A stretch of DNA of 64,000 nucleotides from Litorimonas sp964414555. Lineage in GTDB: Bacteria; Pseudomonadota; Alphaproteobacteria; Caulobacterales; Maricaulaceae. Location of the stretch: contig CAYPWW010000002.1 of assembly GCA_964414555.1 (NCBI GenBank), positions 1-64,000 on the forward strand, written 5' to 3'. Positions 35,663 to 44,580 of this stretch are shown piece by piece. A program made the position numbers and the translations under genes. Every line of letters starts with the position of its first letter. Positions within the stretch are counted from its first letter, which is position 1. The notes under the pieces are model-generated. The model was not told the DNA's origin and did not search any database. It saw only the letters and a list, made by a program, of their open reading frames with translations.

Positions 35663-37798
35663 CTAGGTCAAGCACCGATGCAGGACAATGGCTTCCGCAT
35701 GAAAGTCAGCGGTAGCCGGCGAGAGCGGTAGCCCCTGTGCCATCAACTGATCGCCACCATAGCGCACGCCGTCGGGCGTTGCGTATTGCGCTGTCGGATC
35801 AATGCCTCGCAACTGGACACGTCTGGCTGGCAGGTTCGGCGCATTGCATATCTGAAGCGCACAGACTTGCACCCAAGACCCGCTCTCAGACGTTTGCTGC
35901 CAGATAGTTTCATTGTCTGTCTGGCGCAATCGATCAAACCGCGCACCGAGCCGAAGGGCTGCACTGCTTTTTGCCGACGCCATATAATCACGAAGGCCGC
36001 CGAGATGATCCGCAATATCTTCTGGGTTGAGCGACACGCCTTGCGCGGCACAAACGTGACCCGCAACAGCCCGGGCTTGCAGGGAACTCACGCGGCCATT
36101 TTGATGGTTCGGCGATGGCCCGATATAGGCGGCCAGCACGTCTAGCGGGAACAGCTGCGTCGCGCCGTTCAAGATAGCCACACGCCCGATCGGATCGACC
36201 ATGTCAGACGTCCATGTCTGCGCCATGAATGCGAGCATACCAAGATCGAAACGATTACCCCCTGAGGCACAGCTCTCAAACAACACATCGGGATATGCCG
36301 TCGTGATACGTGAGAGCAGATCATAAAGCCCCAACATATAGCGATGGGCCTGCGCCGCATCTGCAACCTCAGTCATGTTTCGGTTCATATCCCATTTGAC
36401 ATAGTCAATCACACCGCTGGAAAGATGGGTGTCTAATTGCGCGAAAATATGATCCACGACCTCTGGCTGTGAGAGATCAAGCGTTAGTTGATCTCGACCT
36501 TGGCAGGGCACCCGCCCCGCAGCCCTAATCGCCCAATCCGGATGGGCGCGGTAGAGATCGCTATTGGGACTGACCATTTCAGGTTCGAACCAGAGACCGA
36601 ACTTCAGGCCTTTGGCGCGCACCTGTTCAGCGAGCGCCGGAATACCATCGGGAAAACGCGCGGCATCCGCCGTCCAATCCCCCAGCCCACGAGTTGCGTC
36701 GATGCGACCCGAAAACCAACCATCATCGACGACCAGCATATCCACACCAATATCCACGGCCCGGTCAGCAGCCGCCAATACCTTGGCCGCATCAATATCA
36801 AAATAGGCCGCCTCCCACGTATTGAGATAGGTCGGACGGGCGACACCTTTCCAGCGCGGCGGGCTGATATGCTCGCGAATAAAACCATGCCAAATATGGC
36901 TAAGCCCACCGAGCCCCTCAGATGAATAAGCGTGCAAAGCTTCCGGCGTGGCGAAACTCTTTCCAGGCGCAAGTGGCCAATCAAAGTCAGCATGGCCCAT
37001 TCCAGCCAGCAGGCGCACACCGCCAAACTCATCGCACTCTACCGACATCGCATGATTGCCAGAATAGACGAGCGTCGTGCCCCAACACGCCCCCGCCGTT
37101 TGTGTCGCATCAGGTGAAACGAGCGCGAGATAAGGGAGATGTGCATTCGAAGACGTGCCGCGTGCGCTGTCGATTTCGACGCGCGCCGTCGGAAGCGCGA
37201 AGCGTTCCACATTGCACTCTCGCGCCCACGTCCCATGCAAATGCTGCACGTCATACTCACCGGGCGGCAGGTCTAGCGCTGTGGAGGCCGCGCGGCGCAG
37301 GTGAACCGTTTCCGTGCCGATATTCCGAAGCTCTACATATTTGGCGATCACGTCATGCTCTGCCCAAATCGTGTAATGCAGCGCCGCCTCCACCCCCTGC
37401 ACGGCGTCGCGCAAAACGACCCGCAAGCTCTGAGAGTCGCCTTCCCGCGCGGATGGCATCCCTGACAGCTCGGGCTTGGCCGCCAGAACATCATGCGAGA
37501 CATAGCGAAAATCGAACACCGTGTTCTCTGCTCCGCGTCCGGCGAAAATTGGCGCTCGAAAGTCCCCGCGCCCGCGTGTCGGAAATTCTTGAGCCAGATC
37601 ATTCAGGCTCAGATTTGGGTTATCTTCCAGCATCACTGTGCAGTGGCGCATAACCCGCGCTCGCGGCTGCGGATCAGTGATCCCGGCGCCAAAATGAAGA
37701 TGCTCTAGCAGGTCCTCATCCGTGGCCCGGAAAGCATAGCTGATTCGCCCATTCGTCAAGTGAAAATGCCGCGTATCTGTCGTGGAAATCAAACTCAT
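35663..37798 (-). CDS. Alpha-galactosidase, glycoside hydrolase family 36
   Basis: Hydrolyses alpha-1,6-linked galactose from oligosaccharides such as melibiose or raffinose. The ATG at 37796-37798 gives 711 residues. The N-terminal beta-sandwich is followed by the (beta/alpha)8 domain with DDGWF, WFEPEMVSPNSDLYR, the nucleophile aspartate in YVKWDMNRN, ESCASGGNRFD, and the acid/base aspartate in WTSDMVDPIGR. No signal peptide is seen, so it works in the cytoplasm on imported sugar. It is divergent from galT with only 52 bases between start codons; the symporter gene follows it. No copy of the GACAGCGCTGTC operator is in that short gap. Confidence 0.93.
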   Translation of the reverse strand: MSLISTTDTRHFHLTNGRISYAFRATDEDLLEHLHFGAGITDPQPRARVMRHCTVMLEDNPNLSLNDLAQEFPTRGRGDFRAPIFAGRGAENTVFDFRYVSHDVLAAKPELSGMPSAREGDSQSLRVVLRDAVQGVEAALHYTIWAEHDVIAKYVELRNIGTETVHLRRAASTALDLPPGEYDVQHLHGTWARECNVERFALPTARVEIDSARGTSSNAHLPYLALVSPDATQTAGACWGTTLVYSGNHAMSVECDEFGGVRLLAGMGHADFDWPLAPGKSFATPEALHAYSSEGLGGLSHIWHGFIREHISPPRWKGVARPTYLNTWEAAYFDIDAAKVLAAADRAVDIGVDMLVVDDGWFSGRIDATRGLGDWTADAARFPDGIPALAEQVRAKGLKFGLWFEPEMVSPNSDLYRAHPDWAIRAAGRVPCQGRDQLTLDLSQPEVVDHIFAQLDTHLSSGVIDYVKWDMNRNMTEVADAAQAHRYMLGLYDLLSRITTAYPDVLFESCASGGNRFDLGMLAFMAQTWTSDMVDPIGRVAILNGATQLFPLDVLAAYIGPSPNHQNGRVSSLQARAVAGHVCAAQGVSLNPEDIADHLGGLRDYMASAKSSAALRLGARFDRLRQTDNETIWQQTSESGSWVQVCALQICNAPNLPARRVQLRGIDPTAQYATPDGVRYGGDQLMAQGLPLSPATADFHAEAIVLHRCLT

Positions 37799-37850
37799 GC
37801 TTGTGGCTATCGCAAATGGCCTTGCGAGGAAAGCTGCGCTATGGGCAACT

Positions 37851-38927
37851 ATGTCTTTGCCCCGCCCCATTGCGAGCCCTGCTGGAAAGCCTGTCTACCG
37901 GCGGGATTTCACAAAGGCTGATGGGCGGCCTTTGCGCCTTTATGGGTACACGCCACATGAGGAAGCCCCGCAGCCGGAAACCGCCAGTGAGGTCGCCAAA
38001 GGCGGAGAGTTGCGCTGGCACCCTTTGCGCCGCGAATGGAACATCTATGCCCCGCATCGGCAGAACAGGACGTTTAAGCCATCGGCCGCGGACGACCCGC
38101 TTTCACCCACGCGCCCTGGAGGTGTGGAAACGGAAATTCCTTTCGCCGACTTCGAGTTAGCGATTTTCGAAAATAAATTCACAAGCCTGCATCGCGATGC
38201 GCCTGCGCCGCAATCTGTTCCCGGGGTCTCGTCAGCTGTCGCGCGGGGGCATTGCGACGTCGTTGTCTACACGCCCGAAGCCGCAGGCAATTTACACACC
38301 ATCGGGCAGGCCAAGCGGCGACTTTTATTAGCGGCATGGAATGACCGATATGCGGATCTGTTTGATCAAGGCTGCCAATTTGTCCTACCCTTTGAGAGTC
38401 GGGGCGATGCCGTTGGCGTAACGCTGCACCATCCGCACGGACAAATTTACGCTTTCCCAGAAACCCCCAAAGTCCAGCGCGACGCCGCCGCAGCCTTCGC
38501 AGCTGGTTATGATCTGACGAAACATATGGGCGAAAGCCGCGCTGATTACGGCGTGACGGATGGGGGCGGAATCGATGCAATCTGCCCGCCTTTCGCGCGC
38601 TTTCCTTACGAGACATGGCTCGTCCCACGTCGCCCCATGCGCGGGCCATGGGAGATGACCGAGGAGGAGGCCGATGGCTTCGCGCATCTCTTAGGCGAGA
38701 TGACCCGTCGCTATGACGCATTATTCGGGCAAGTGACGCCATATATGTTGTCGCTACATGCCGCGCCGATAGGGCTGGAGAAAGACTGGCAATTCTGCGC
38801 AAAATTTTATCCGCTGATGCGCGCGCCGGGGCGCATTAAATATCTCGCATCGGTCGAGCAATCCACGGGTGCCTTTACCGTCGATGTTATGCCCGAACGT
38901 GCGGCGCAGGATTTGCGCGCGTTATGA
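37851..38927 (+). CDS. galT: Galactose-1-phosphate uridylyltransferase
   Basis: Exchanges UMP between UDP-glucose and galactose 1-phosphate. The ATG at 37851 (MSLPRPIASPAGKPVYRR) gives 358 residues; the longer frame from 37782 overlaps the alpha-galactosidase start. N-terminal RWHPLRREWNIYAPHRQNRTFKP is typical, and the active-site histidine lies in HHPHGQIYAFPETP (HPH at 194-196). The stop overlaps the galK start (ATGA), so the two kinase-transferase steps are coupled in translation. Confidence 0.93.
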   Translation: MSLPRPIASPAGKPVYRRDFTKADGRPLRLYGYTPHEEAPQPETASEVAKGGELRWHPLRREWNIYAPHRQNRTFKPSAADDPLSPTRPGGVETEIPFADFELAIFENKFTSLHRDAPAPQSVPGVSSAVARGHCDVVVYTPEAAGNLHTIGQAKRRLLLAAWNDRYADLFDQGCQFVLPFESRGDAVGVTLHHPHGQIYAFPETPKVQRDAAAAFAAGYDLTKHMGESRADYGVTDGGGIDAICPPFARFPYETWLVPRRPMRGPWEMTEEEADGFAHLLGEMTRRYDALFGQVTPYMLSLHAAPIGLEKDWQFCAKFYPLMRAPGRIKYLASVEQSTGAFTVDVMPERAAQDLRAL

Positions 38928-39946
38928 GCTTCAAAGACACATTCGGACAGGCCCCAGCCGTCGACGTCTTTGTGCCGGGTCGCGTGAATTTGATTGGCGA
39001 GCATGTCGATTATAATGGCGGCAATGTCCTGCCCACAGCGCTTTCCTTGGGCGTGCGCCTCTCCTTGCGTCCGCGCACAGATGATATTCTACGGATTGCG
39101 GCAGATGGGTTTGAGGCCCTCGCGCAAAGACAGCTGGGCGAAGCATCCCGCGATCATTGGTCGGATTATGTCCTTGGCGCGCTGACACTCGCAGGCGTGA
39201 AAGGAGCAGACGTTTTCGTCACCACTGATCTACCGGTTGGCGCGGGCTTATCCTCTTCTGCTGCCGTCTGTGTCGCGGCATTGCGCGCAGTCAGACCAGA
39301 GCTGTCCGACGTCGAGACGGTCAAATTAGCGCGGCAAGTTGAAACGGATTACATCGGCGTGCCCTGCGGAATTATGGACCAAATGGCGGTCGCCCTTGCA
39401 ACGCCAGGACAAGCGCTGTCATTGGACACTCGGACCCTCGCGCATGAATTAATTGCATTGCCGGAGAGCCATCATTTTGCAGTCATCCATTCGGGCGTGA
39501 CGCGGAAATTAAATGAAGGTCGTTACGCAGAACGTGCCGCAGAATGCGCGCAGATCAAAACGCGGCTCGGGCGCGAAGATATCTGCCACGCGTCAAACGC
39601 TGAACTGGAAAAGATTGCGGACCCTTTGCTGAGACGTCGCGCGCGTCACGTCACCACGGAACACCAACGAACGGTTGCGGCGGCCCGTGCGTTGCAAGTC
39701 TCTGACCTCAGACGCTTTGGCGCGCTGATGAACGACAGCCACCTGTCCATGCGCGATGATTTTGAAACCTCTGTGCCAGAGGTCGACGCGCTCGTCGCAA
39801 CAGCCCAAGCGCTCGGCGCGGTTGGCGCGCGACTTACAGGTGGCGGCTTTGGCGGTTGTATCGTCGCCTGTGTGCCGAAACCGGATTATCCCATGTGGAA
39901 AAACAAACTCCTCGCGGCCCATCCCAAAAGCTGGTCCGTGTGCTAG
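38924..39946 (+). CDS. galK: Galactokinase
   Basis: Phosphorylates galactose at C1. The 340 residues are somewhat shorter than E. coli GalK (382). It has the galactokinase signature GRVNLIGEHVDYNGG (19-33), the GHMP ATP loop PVGAGLSSSAAV, the substrate-specific CGIMDQMAVAL, and the C-terminal GARLTGGGFGGCIV. It is coupled to galT by a 4-base overlap, and an SDR gene begins 8 bases after its stop. Confidence 0.94.
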   Translation: MSFKDTFGQAPAVDVFVPGRVNLIGEHVDYNGGNVLPTALSLGVRLSLRPRTDDILRIAADGFEALAQRQLGEASRDHWSDYVLGALTLAGVKGADVFVTTDLPVGAGLSSSAAVCVAALRAVRPELSDVETVKLARQVETDYIGVPCGIMDQMAVALATPGQALSLDTRTLAHELIALPESHHFAVIHSGVTRKLNEGRYAERAAECAQIKTRLGREDICHASNAELEKIADPLLRRRARHVTTEHQRTVAAARALQVSDLRRFGALMNDSHLSMRDDFETSVPEVDALVATAQALGAVGARLTGGGFGGCIVACVPKPDYPMWKNKLLAAHPKSWSVC

Positions 39947-39954
39947 TACGCGGT

Positions 39955-40701
39955 ATGGATCATATTCTCATCACAGGGGCGACGTCAGGTCTGGGGCGCG
40001 AAATGGCGCTACAACTGGCTAGCTTGCACGGGGCACATATTCATGCGCTCGGACGTCGCGGCGAACGCTTGGAAGAACTCCGCGCGGATATCGAAACGCT
40101 GGGCGGACAGATGACGCCGCATGCCCTCGACATCACGGATGCCGCAGCCATGGCACAGCTGCTCGCGGGTCTAGAGACGCTCGACGGGCTTATCCTGAAT
40201 GCTGGGATTACTTCGGCCAAACCCTTTATCGACGCCGACGCAGCAACAGACCGCACAATCTTGGACACCAATGTCGCCGCGAATTTATCCCTGATCCGCT
40301 TGGCCCTGCCCGCATTGACCCGCGCGAAAGGCCGTATCCAGATCATCGCGAGCCTCGGCGGATTAGTACCCTTGCCCTATCAGGCGACCTATGCGGGCTC
40401 GAAAGCCTTCATGATCAATTTCGGTCTGTCTCTGCGTGAGGAATTAAAGCCCGAAGGCGTCAAGGTCAGCGTCTTCGCACCCGGCGGCATCGCGACAGAA
40501 ATGACGGATATCGCCGCGATGGATAACGTCCGCAATAAGCTCGCGCCCGTGGAGACCGTCGCCGCGCAAGCATTTAAAGCCTATGTGAAAATGCCCGCGC
40601 TTTGCGTTCCGGGGGCGGAGAATAAATTGGTCGCGGGTTTGAGCAAATTCCTGCCACGTAGCTTTCTCGCGACGCAGGCCGGCAAGCTCTACCGGCGCTA
40701 A
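39955..40701 (+). CDS. Short-chain dehydrogenase/reductase
   Basis: 248 residues from the ATG at 39955; the longer frame is a shadow of galK. TGATSGLG (cofactor), LNAGI, and ASLGG with YAGSKAF (active Tyr-Lys) mark a classical SDR of the DltE-like type. Position directly after galK suggests the same transcript, but an enzymatic role in galactose use is not evident. The stop overlaps the DUF4112 stop tail to tail. Confidence 0.87.
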   Translation: MDHILITGATSGLGREMALQLASLHGAHIHALGRRGERLEELRADIETLGGQMTPHALDITDAAAMAQLLAGLETLDGLILNAGITSAKPFIDADAATDRTILDTNVAANLSLIRLALPALTRAKGRIQIIASLGGLVPLPYQATYAGSKAFMINFGLSLREELKPEGVKVSVFAPGGIATEMTDIAAMDNVRNKLAPVETVAAQAFKAYVKMPALCVPGAENKLVAGLSKFLPRSFLATQAGKLYRR

Positions 40702-41168
40702 TCCGGCAGGTAGATCGCGGCTTCACGCTCTTGCGCCCAGCGACGCTCGACCTGCTCTCGCGTGATCCGCACATTCCGCAAATTCGCTTGCCAGCCAATA
40801 TCCGCGAAATCCCCGATCAGGGGAACGAGCCCAATCAACCAGTCCACGAACATATTCCCGCCCATTTGACCTAGATGGCGTTTCGGAACATCCAAACGGT
40901 GCGCACCGTGAACGATCAGGCTAGACACGCCGAGGCTGATCGTATCGCCAATACCGGGGATCAGGCCGACAATCGTATCCAGACCAATCGGCACAGGCAG
41001 AAGCGGCACATTAAATTTCGCATCCATCAGATTGGCGAGTGATTCCAGCCGCTCAAGATGCGCCGCCTCACGCGCGTGCTGTGTCTCTAATTCGACCAAG
41101 CGCAGATTGGCCTCTGGCGAGATAATCTCAATCTCGGGCGCGGAGGATTTGAACGGACGATCAGCCAT
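40698..41168 (-). CDS. DUF4112 domain membrane protein
   Basis: 156 residues from the ATG at 41166-41168. The DUF4112 core is visible: LMDAKFNVPLLPVPIGLDTIVGLIPGIGDTISLGVSS, followed by MGGNMFVDWLIGLVPLIGDFADIGWQANLRN. Two hydrophobic hairpins with repeated GLIPGIGD/GLVPLIGD suggest a small integral membrane protein. Function is unknown. An intrinsic terminator abuts the start codon on the same strand (see the terminator entry), so its promoter or expression is puzzling. Confidence 0.85.
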   Translation of the reverse strand: MADRPFKSSAPEIEIISPEANLRLVELETQHAREAAHLERLESLANLMDAKFNVPLLPVPIGLDTIVGLIPGIGDTISLGVSSLIVHGAHRLDVPKRHLGQMGGNMFVDWLIGLVPLIGDFADIGWQANLRNVRITREQVERRWAQEREAAIYLPD

Positions 41169-41196
41169 AAAAAAACCCAAGCCGGAATGGCTCGGG
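41169..41196 (-). terminator. Intrinsic terminator directly before the DUF4112 start codon
   Basis: On the minus strand CCCGAGCC, loop ATTCC and GGCTTGGG form an 8-bp stem (one G-U pair), followed by seven T that touch the ATG of DUF4112. It would end the transcript of the DUF5710 gene 54 bases upstream, and could attenuate read-through into DUF4112. Confidence 0.8.
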
Positions 41197-41250
41197 AATG
41201 CAATGTTTTAGCGCACCGCGGACGCCCCCGCGTGCAAGATTTAGGCGTCG

Positions 41251-41481
41251 CTAGACCGCCGCTTTGAACATGTCGAAATTCTCATTCATCGCGACACCGA
41301 CGCGGGATGCCGCGGCCACTTCGGCGTTCACCGTATTGGCCGCCTTGCGCCAGCTGAAAATCTTCGACAGGGGCGAGCCAGCCGGACAATACCAACGCCG
41401 GACCGACGGATCCCATTTTGCGCCAAGACGTTTGGCCAGGTCGCGATCCTTATACGCCACGTTCAGATAATGTTTCGTCAT
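41251..41481 (-). CDS. DUF5710 domain protein
   Basis: 76 residues. The N-terminal 35 match the DUF5710 pattern: YLNVAYKDRDLAKRLGAKWDPSVRRWYCPAG. This is a short module often joined to primase, nuclease or DNA-binding proteins and thought to bind nucleic acid. The rest is a helix without recognisable features. AAGGA stands ahead of the ATG. It is a single-gene unit ended by the terminator at 41169-41196. The 165 bases between its start and the methyltransferase stop show no further gene. Confidence 0.82.
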   Translation of the reverse strand: MTKHYLNVAYKDRDLAKRLGAKWDPSVRRWYCPAGSPLSKIFSWRKAANTVNAEVAAASRVGVAMNENFDMFKAAV

Positions 41482-41646
41482 TGCGATGTCCTTCCACCTT
41501 CACCACCCACTCGAGGGAGCGGGGCTGTCCTCACCTCGTCCCGGGGAGAAGGAGATGAGAACAGATGTAGAACATAGGAAGAAAAATCCCGTTTCGCAAG
41601 GGATATATTCCTAAATTTACAGCAATGCCGTAAAACAAGTTTCCAA

Positions 41647-42549
41647 CTATCGCTTGCGGAACTTCAGGGTCATGCGGTTGCTCTCGCCGATGGCTTCGCG
41701 TTGGGCGCGTAACTCTGAACCTTCTTCTGCTCCGCTCAGGCTGGGTGGGAGGCGCCAGACGCCGTCCGTATTCGACGGCACGTCTCGGGGATTTGCGTTT
41801 ATGTCACTCTCTGCGACTAAATCGAAGCCGGCGGCGTCAAAGGCTGCGATAACGTCCGAGCGTTTCAGATAGCCGTTCGAGCCCGTCGCCCAGCTGTCCT
41901 CATTTGTTTCTGGGCCGGCGTGTTGGACAACACCAACCATGCCGCCCGCTTTCAACATGCGGTGCGTATTGGCGAGGGCTTTCGTCAGATATGCGCCTTC
42001 ATTTTCAAAGCGGGAGAGATTGTGCATCGCGCGGATAAACAGCACAGCATCCAGCGAGCCAGCGGCGACATCTTCGCGGCCAAAGGTCGTGGCGGATACT
42101 TCTGCCCCTTCCGTCGGGGACCATTCGCGCGCTTTGGCCGACCAATCCTCGGGCCAAGTCTCTTTGGTCTTCATGAAGTCTTCGGTCGCAAAGCTAAACT
42201 CTGGCCACATGGCAAAATCATAATCGATACCGACCAGCTTTCCTTCTGGCCCCAGATAGGGGATCAAGATTTTGGAATACCAGCCCGCGCCACCTGGCAG
42301 GGCCTCGCCGATTTTCATGCCTGGCTCTAGGCCGAAAAACGTGATCGTCTCCATGGGGTTACGCGCGGCATAACGGGCCTTGGCCTTATCAGACTGAGCC
42401 AGCAAAATGGCTTCCAGCTTGGCCGTATCAACAGCCGCCGTGGCCATCTCTGGCTGGGCCGCTGGCGCAATCGGGGCGGTTTTCGTCGCGTCTCCACACG
42501 CGCAAAGCGCGAGGGCGGCAGCGGAAAGGAAGAGCGGTTTAAATGTCAT
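41647..42549 (-). CDS. Exported class I SAM-dependent methyltransferase-like protein
   Basis: 300 residues. A lipoprotein-like signal (KPLFLSAAALALCAC) precedes the methyltransferase domain: FFGLEPGMKIGEALPGGAGWYSKILIPYLGPEGKLVGIDYD is the SAM-binding segment, then SLDAVLFIRAMHNLSRFE, and a C-terminal LKAGGMVGVVQHAGPET. An exported methyltransferase is odd, because SAM is cytoplasmic. Such proteins are common in Caulobacter-like bacteria, and their role is unknown. The signal may be used for membrane anchoring. Confidence 0.85.
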   Translation of the reverse strand: MTFKPLFLSAAALALCACGDATKTAPIAPAAQPEMATAAVDTAKLEAILLAQSDKAKARYAARNPMETITFFGLEPGMKIGEALPGGAGWYSKILIPYLGPEGKLVGIDYDFAMWPEFSFATEDFMKTKETWPEDWSAKAREWSPTEGAEVSATTFGREDVAAGSLDAVLFIRAMHNLSRFENEGAYLTKALANTHRMLKAGGMVGVVQHAGPETNEDSWATGSNGYLKRSDVIAAFDAAGFDLVAESDINANPRDVPSNTDGVWRLPPSLSGAEEGSELRAQREAIGESNRMTLKFRKR

Positions 42550-42591
42550 GGTTATCTCCTATTTGGGAGAGGCTTAACAAAGTTTTCGCGC

Positions 42592-43083
42592 TTAAACCAC
42601 TCTGATATCGGCCTCATCGGGCTGGGGGGCTTCCCATTCGTTTTCCATGAAATCGAACATCTCTCGCGTGACGGTCATGGCATAGGTCTCGCCCTGCTCT
42701 GCATTGCGCGATTGTACGCGGGACCAGCGGGCCTCTGTCGGGACATCGACGTGGTCGATTCGCACCTCCCAGCCCAAATCTTTGGCCCAGTCGATAAAGA
42801 CACGACGATGCGCGGATTTCGTAAAACCGAGGTCCAAAACGACAGGCACACCGCGCAAGAGGATGTCTTTCGCGACGGCGCGGATGCGCGTTTCACAGCG
42901 GCCAATCCGTGTCATGATCCAGCCGAAATCCGGCGGGTCTGGAGCGTCCATCCAGAACAGCTCTGTTGTCCAATCATCGATCGAAAATCGGACGCCGTCG
43001 ATCTCCTCGGCCAGCGCGCGCGCATGCGTCGTTTTCCCCGCCCCCGTCCCGCCCGTGACGAGAATAACGGAGCAGGACGTCAC
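42592..43083 (-). CDS. AAA_33-type P-loop kinase
   Basis: 163 residues starting at a GTG directly after the TAG of the upstream gene. Walker A is VTGGTGAGKTTHARAL (residues 9-24). A central VVLDLGFTKSAHRR (Walker B region), and a late RVQSRNAEQG lid-like segment follow. Members of this family phosphorylate small molecules or nucleotides, or act as zeta-like kinases; the substrate is unknown. The zero-base spacing with the exported protein gene upstream suggests translational coupling. Confidence 0.85.
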   Translation of the reverse strand: MTSCSVILVTGGTGAGKTTHARALAEEIDGVRFSIDDWTTELFWMDAPDPPDFGWIMTRIGRCETRIRAVAKDILLRGVPVVLDLGFTKSAHRRVFIDWAKDLGWEVRIDHVDVPTEARWSRVQSRNAEQGETYAMTVTREMFDFMENEWEAPQPDEADIRVV

Positions 43084-43545
43084 CTATTTGCCTGAGGCGT
43101 TTTGCGAATTCGCGGCGGCGGCCTTGCGCTGGTTTTGCATCAGCGTTTCGACACCAATGGCGTTGCAAGTCTTATTCATCAGCTGCTCGACCTCTTCCGA
43201 TGATGTAGCTTGCCCGGTCATCAACAACTCCATCATGACTGTGCCTGCGGCTTCGCCCAATACGGCGCTCTCATCACCTTGTAGCGAAATCATTGTCGCG
43301 AGATGGTCTGATCCCAATCCTGTCAGAAGGCTGGCCGTCAATTCGCCCATCAGTGCGTCATTCTTTCCCGCCATGATATCGACGAAATCCTTCACCGTCA
43401 GTGGCATCATAAAGTCTGACATTGTACCGCCGATCCGCGCGTAGAGCCCGCATTTGGCGTCATCGTCTGAGGCTTGCACTGGCGCGCTGAGAGCAAAGGA
43501 AAAGCTGAGCCCGAGAAGGGCGGTCGCGAGAATTCGGTTCATCAT
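43084..43545 (-). CDS. Small exported protein of unknown function
   Basis: 153 residues: a signal peptide (NRILATALLGLSFSFALSAPVQA), then an acidic start DDDAKCGLYARIG, a helical and methionine-rich middle (SDFMMPLTVKDFVDIMAGKNDALMGELTASLL), NKTCNAIGVETLMQNQRKAAAANSQ at the end. The two cysteines could form a disulphide. I recognise no family. Its stop directly precedes the kinase GTG. It starts 18 bases after the NDUFA9-like gene ends, so the three genes may be one transcript. Confidence 0.75.
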   Translation of the reverse strand: MMNRILATALLGLSFSFALSAPVQASDDDAKCGLYARIGGTMSDFMMPLTVKDFVDIMAGKNDALMGELTASLLTGLGSDHLATMISLQGDESAVLGEAAGTVMMELLMTGQATSSEEVEQLMNKTCNAIGVETLMQNQRKAAAANSQNASGK

Positions 43546-43563
43546 GGCAGGCTTTCCTTTAAT

Positions 43564-44544
43564 TTAGGCTGACTCATTTTCTGGCAGGCGCTTCTCATGG
43601 AACTCGCCATATTTGCGGTAGCGCGCGAGATATGCCGGTACGATCGCCTCGATTGTTTCAGGACGAATATCGAAGGCTTCAAACCCTTTGGCATCGTCCG
43701 CAACGACATTATCGACCTTTAGGTTCGTGACCTGATCGCGTGTCAGGAACGGATCCACGAAAGGCAGCGCGCCGGACAGCTCGCCACCAAAGCCCATCAT
43801 ATTGGCCGCGAACCAGGGCATCGGCAGCAACAAGCGTTTCTTGTCGATGGCCTGCGTCAGGAACTGCATCAATTCTTTGAAGCTATAGGTGTTCGGTCCG
43901 CCTAGCTCATAGGTCTGACCCGCTGTGCCGCGCGTCACAGAGAGGGCAATCGCTTTGGCGACATCCGCGACATAGGCGGGCTGGAACTGTGTCTGCCCGC
44001 CACCGATTAGCGGTAACATAGGCGAGAACGCCGCCATGGCGGCAAAGCGGTTAAAGAACTGATCTTCCGGCCCAAAGATAATCGACGGGCGGTGAATATC
44101 TGCGCTTGGCACAGCGGCACGGACAAGGGCTTCGCCCTCGCCTTTCGTGCGGGCGTAATCGCTCTCGCTGTCTGGGTTCGCGCCAATGGCGGATACATGG
44201 GCGAAATTCGTGATGCCGGCCTCAGCCGCCGCCAGTGCCAGCGTCTCTGCCCCATCGACGTGCAATGCCTCAAAGCTCTGCTTGCCCGCTTCGAACAGGA
44301 CCGCGACCAGATTAATAACAGCGTCAGAGCCTTCGACCGCGCGGGCGACCGATTGCGGGAATCGCAAATTGGCCTGCATCAGCTGGACTTGGCCGACATC
44401 GCCGATGACTTTTAACTCATGCGCCGTATGGGGGCGACGCACAGGGACGCGCACGCGCCAGCCCTGTGCCACGAGGGCGCGCACAACATAGCGACCGAGG
44501 AAGCCTGATCCGCCAAAGACGGTGACCAATCCGGGAGTTTTCAT
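43564..44544 (-). CDS. NDUFA9-like atypical SDR (complex I NAD(P)H-binding family)
   Basis: 326 residues. N-terminal GGSGFLGRYVVRALVAQGWRVRVPVRRP is an extended Rossmann motif; INLVAVLFEAGKQSFEALHVDGAE, SAIGANPDSESDYARTKGEGE and RPSIIFGPEDQFFNRFAAMA are hallmarks of the bacterial relatives of complex I subunit NDUFA9. These proteins bind NADPH without clear catalysis and may aid complex I or quinone-related assembly. Other complex I genes are not in the window. Confidence 0.9.
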   Translation of the reverse strand: MKTPGLVTVFGGSGFLGRYVVRALVAQGWRVRVPVRRPHTAHELKVIGDVGQVQLMQANLRFPQSVARAVEGSDAVINLVAVLFEAGKQSFEALHVDGAETLALAAAEAGITNFAHVSAIGANPDSESDYARTKGEGEALVRAAVPSADIHRPSIIFGPEDQFFNRFAAMAAFSPMLPLIGGGQTQFQPAYVADVAKAIALSVTRGTAGQTYELGGPNTYSFKELMQFLTQAIDKKRLLLPMPWFAANMMGFGGELSGALPFVDPFLTRDQVTNLKVDNVVADDAKGFEAFDIRPETIEAIVPAYLARYRKYGEFHEKRLPENESA

Positions 44545-44580
44545 CTGTTCGTTCCGAAAGCCAATTTCACTGCCGCCCGA

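Noticed and set aside
36922..37653. 243-codon open frame opposite the alpha-galactosidase
   Set aside because: Arginine- and proline-rich composition typical of antisense frames in GC-rich DNA; GH36 motifs lie on the other strand.
23000..40701. A repressor gene for the GACAGCGCTGTC operator inside the locus
   Set aside because: No helix-turn-helix or LacI-type protein is encoded anywhere in the window.
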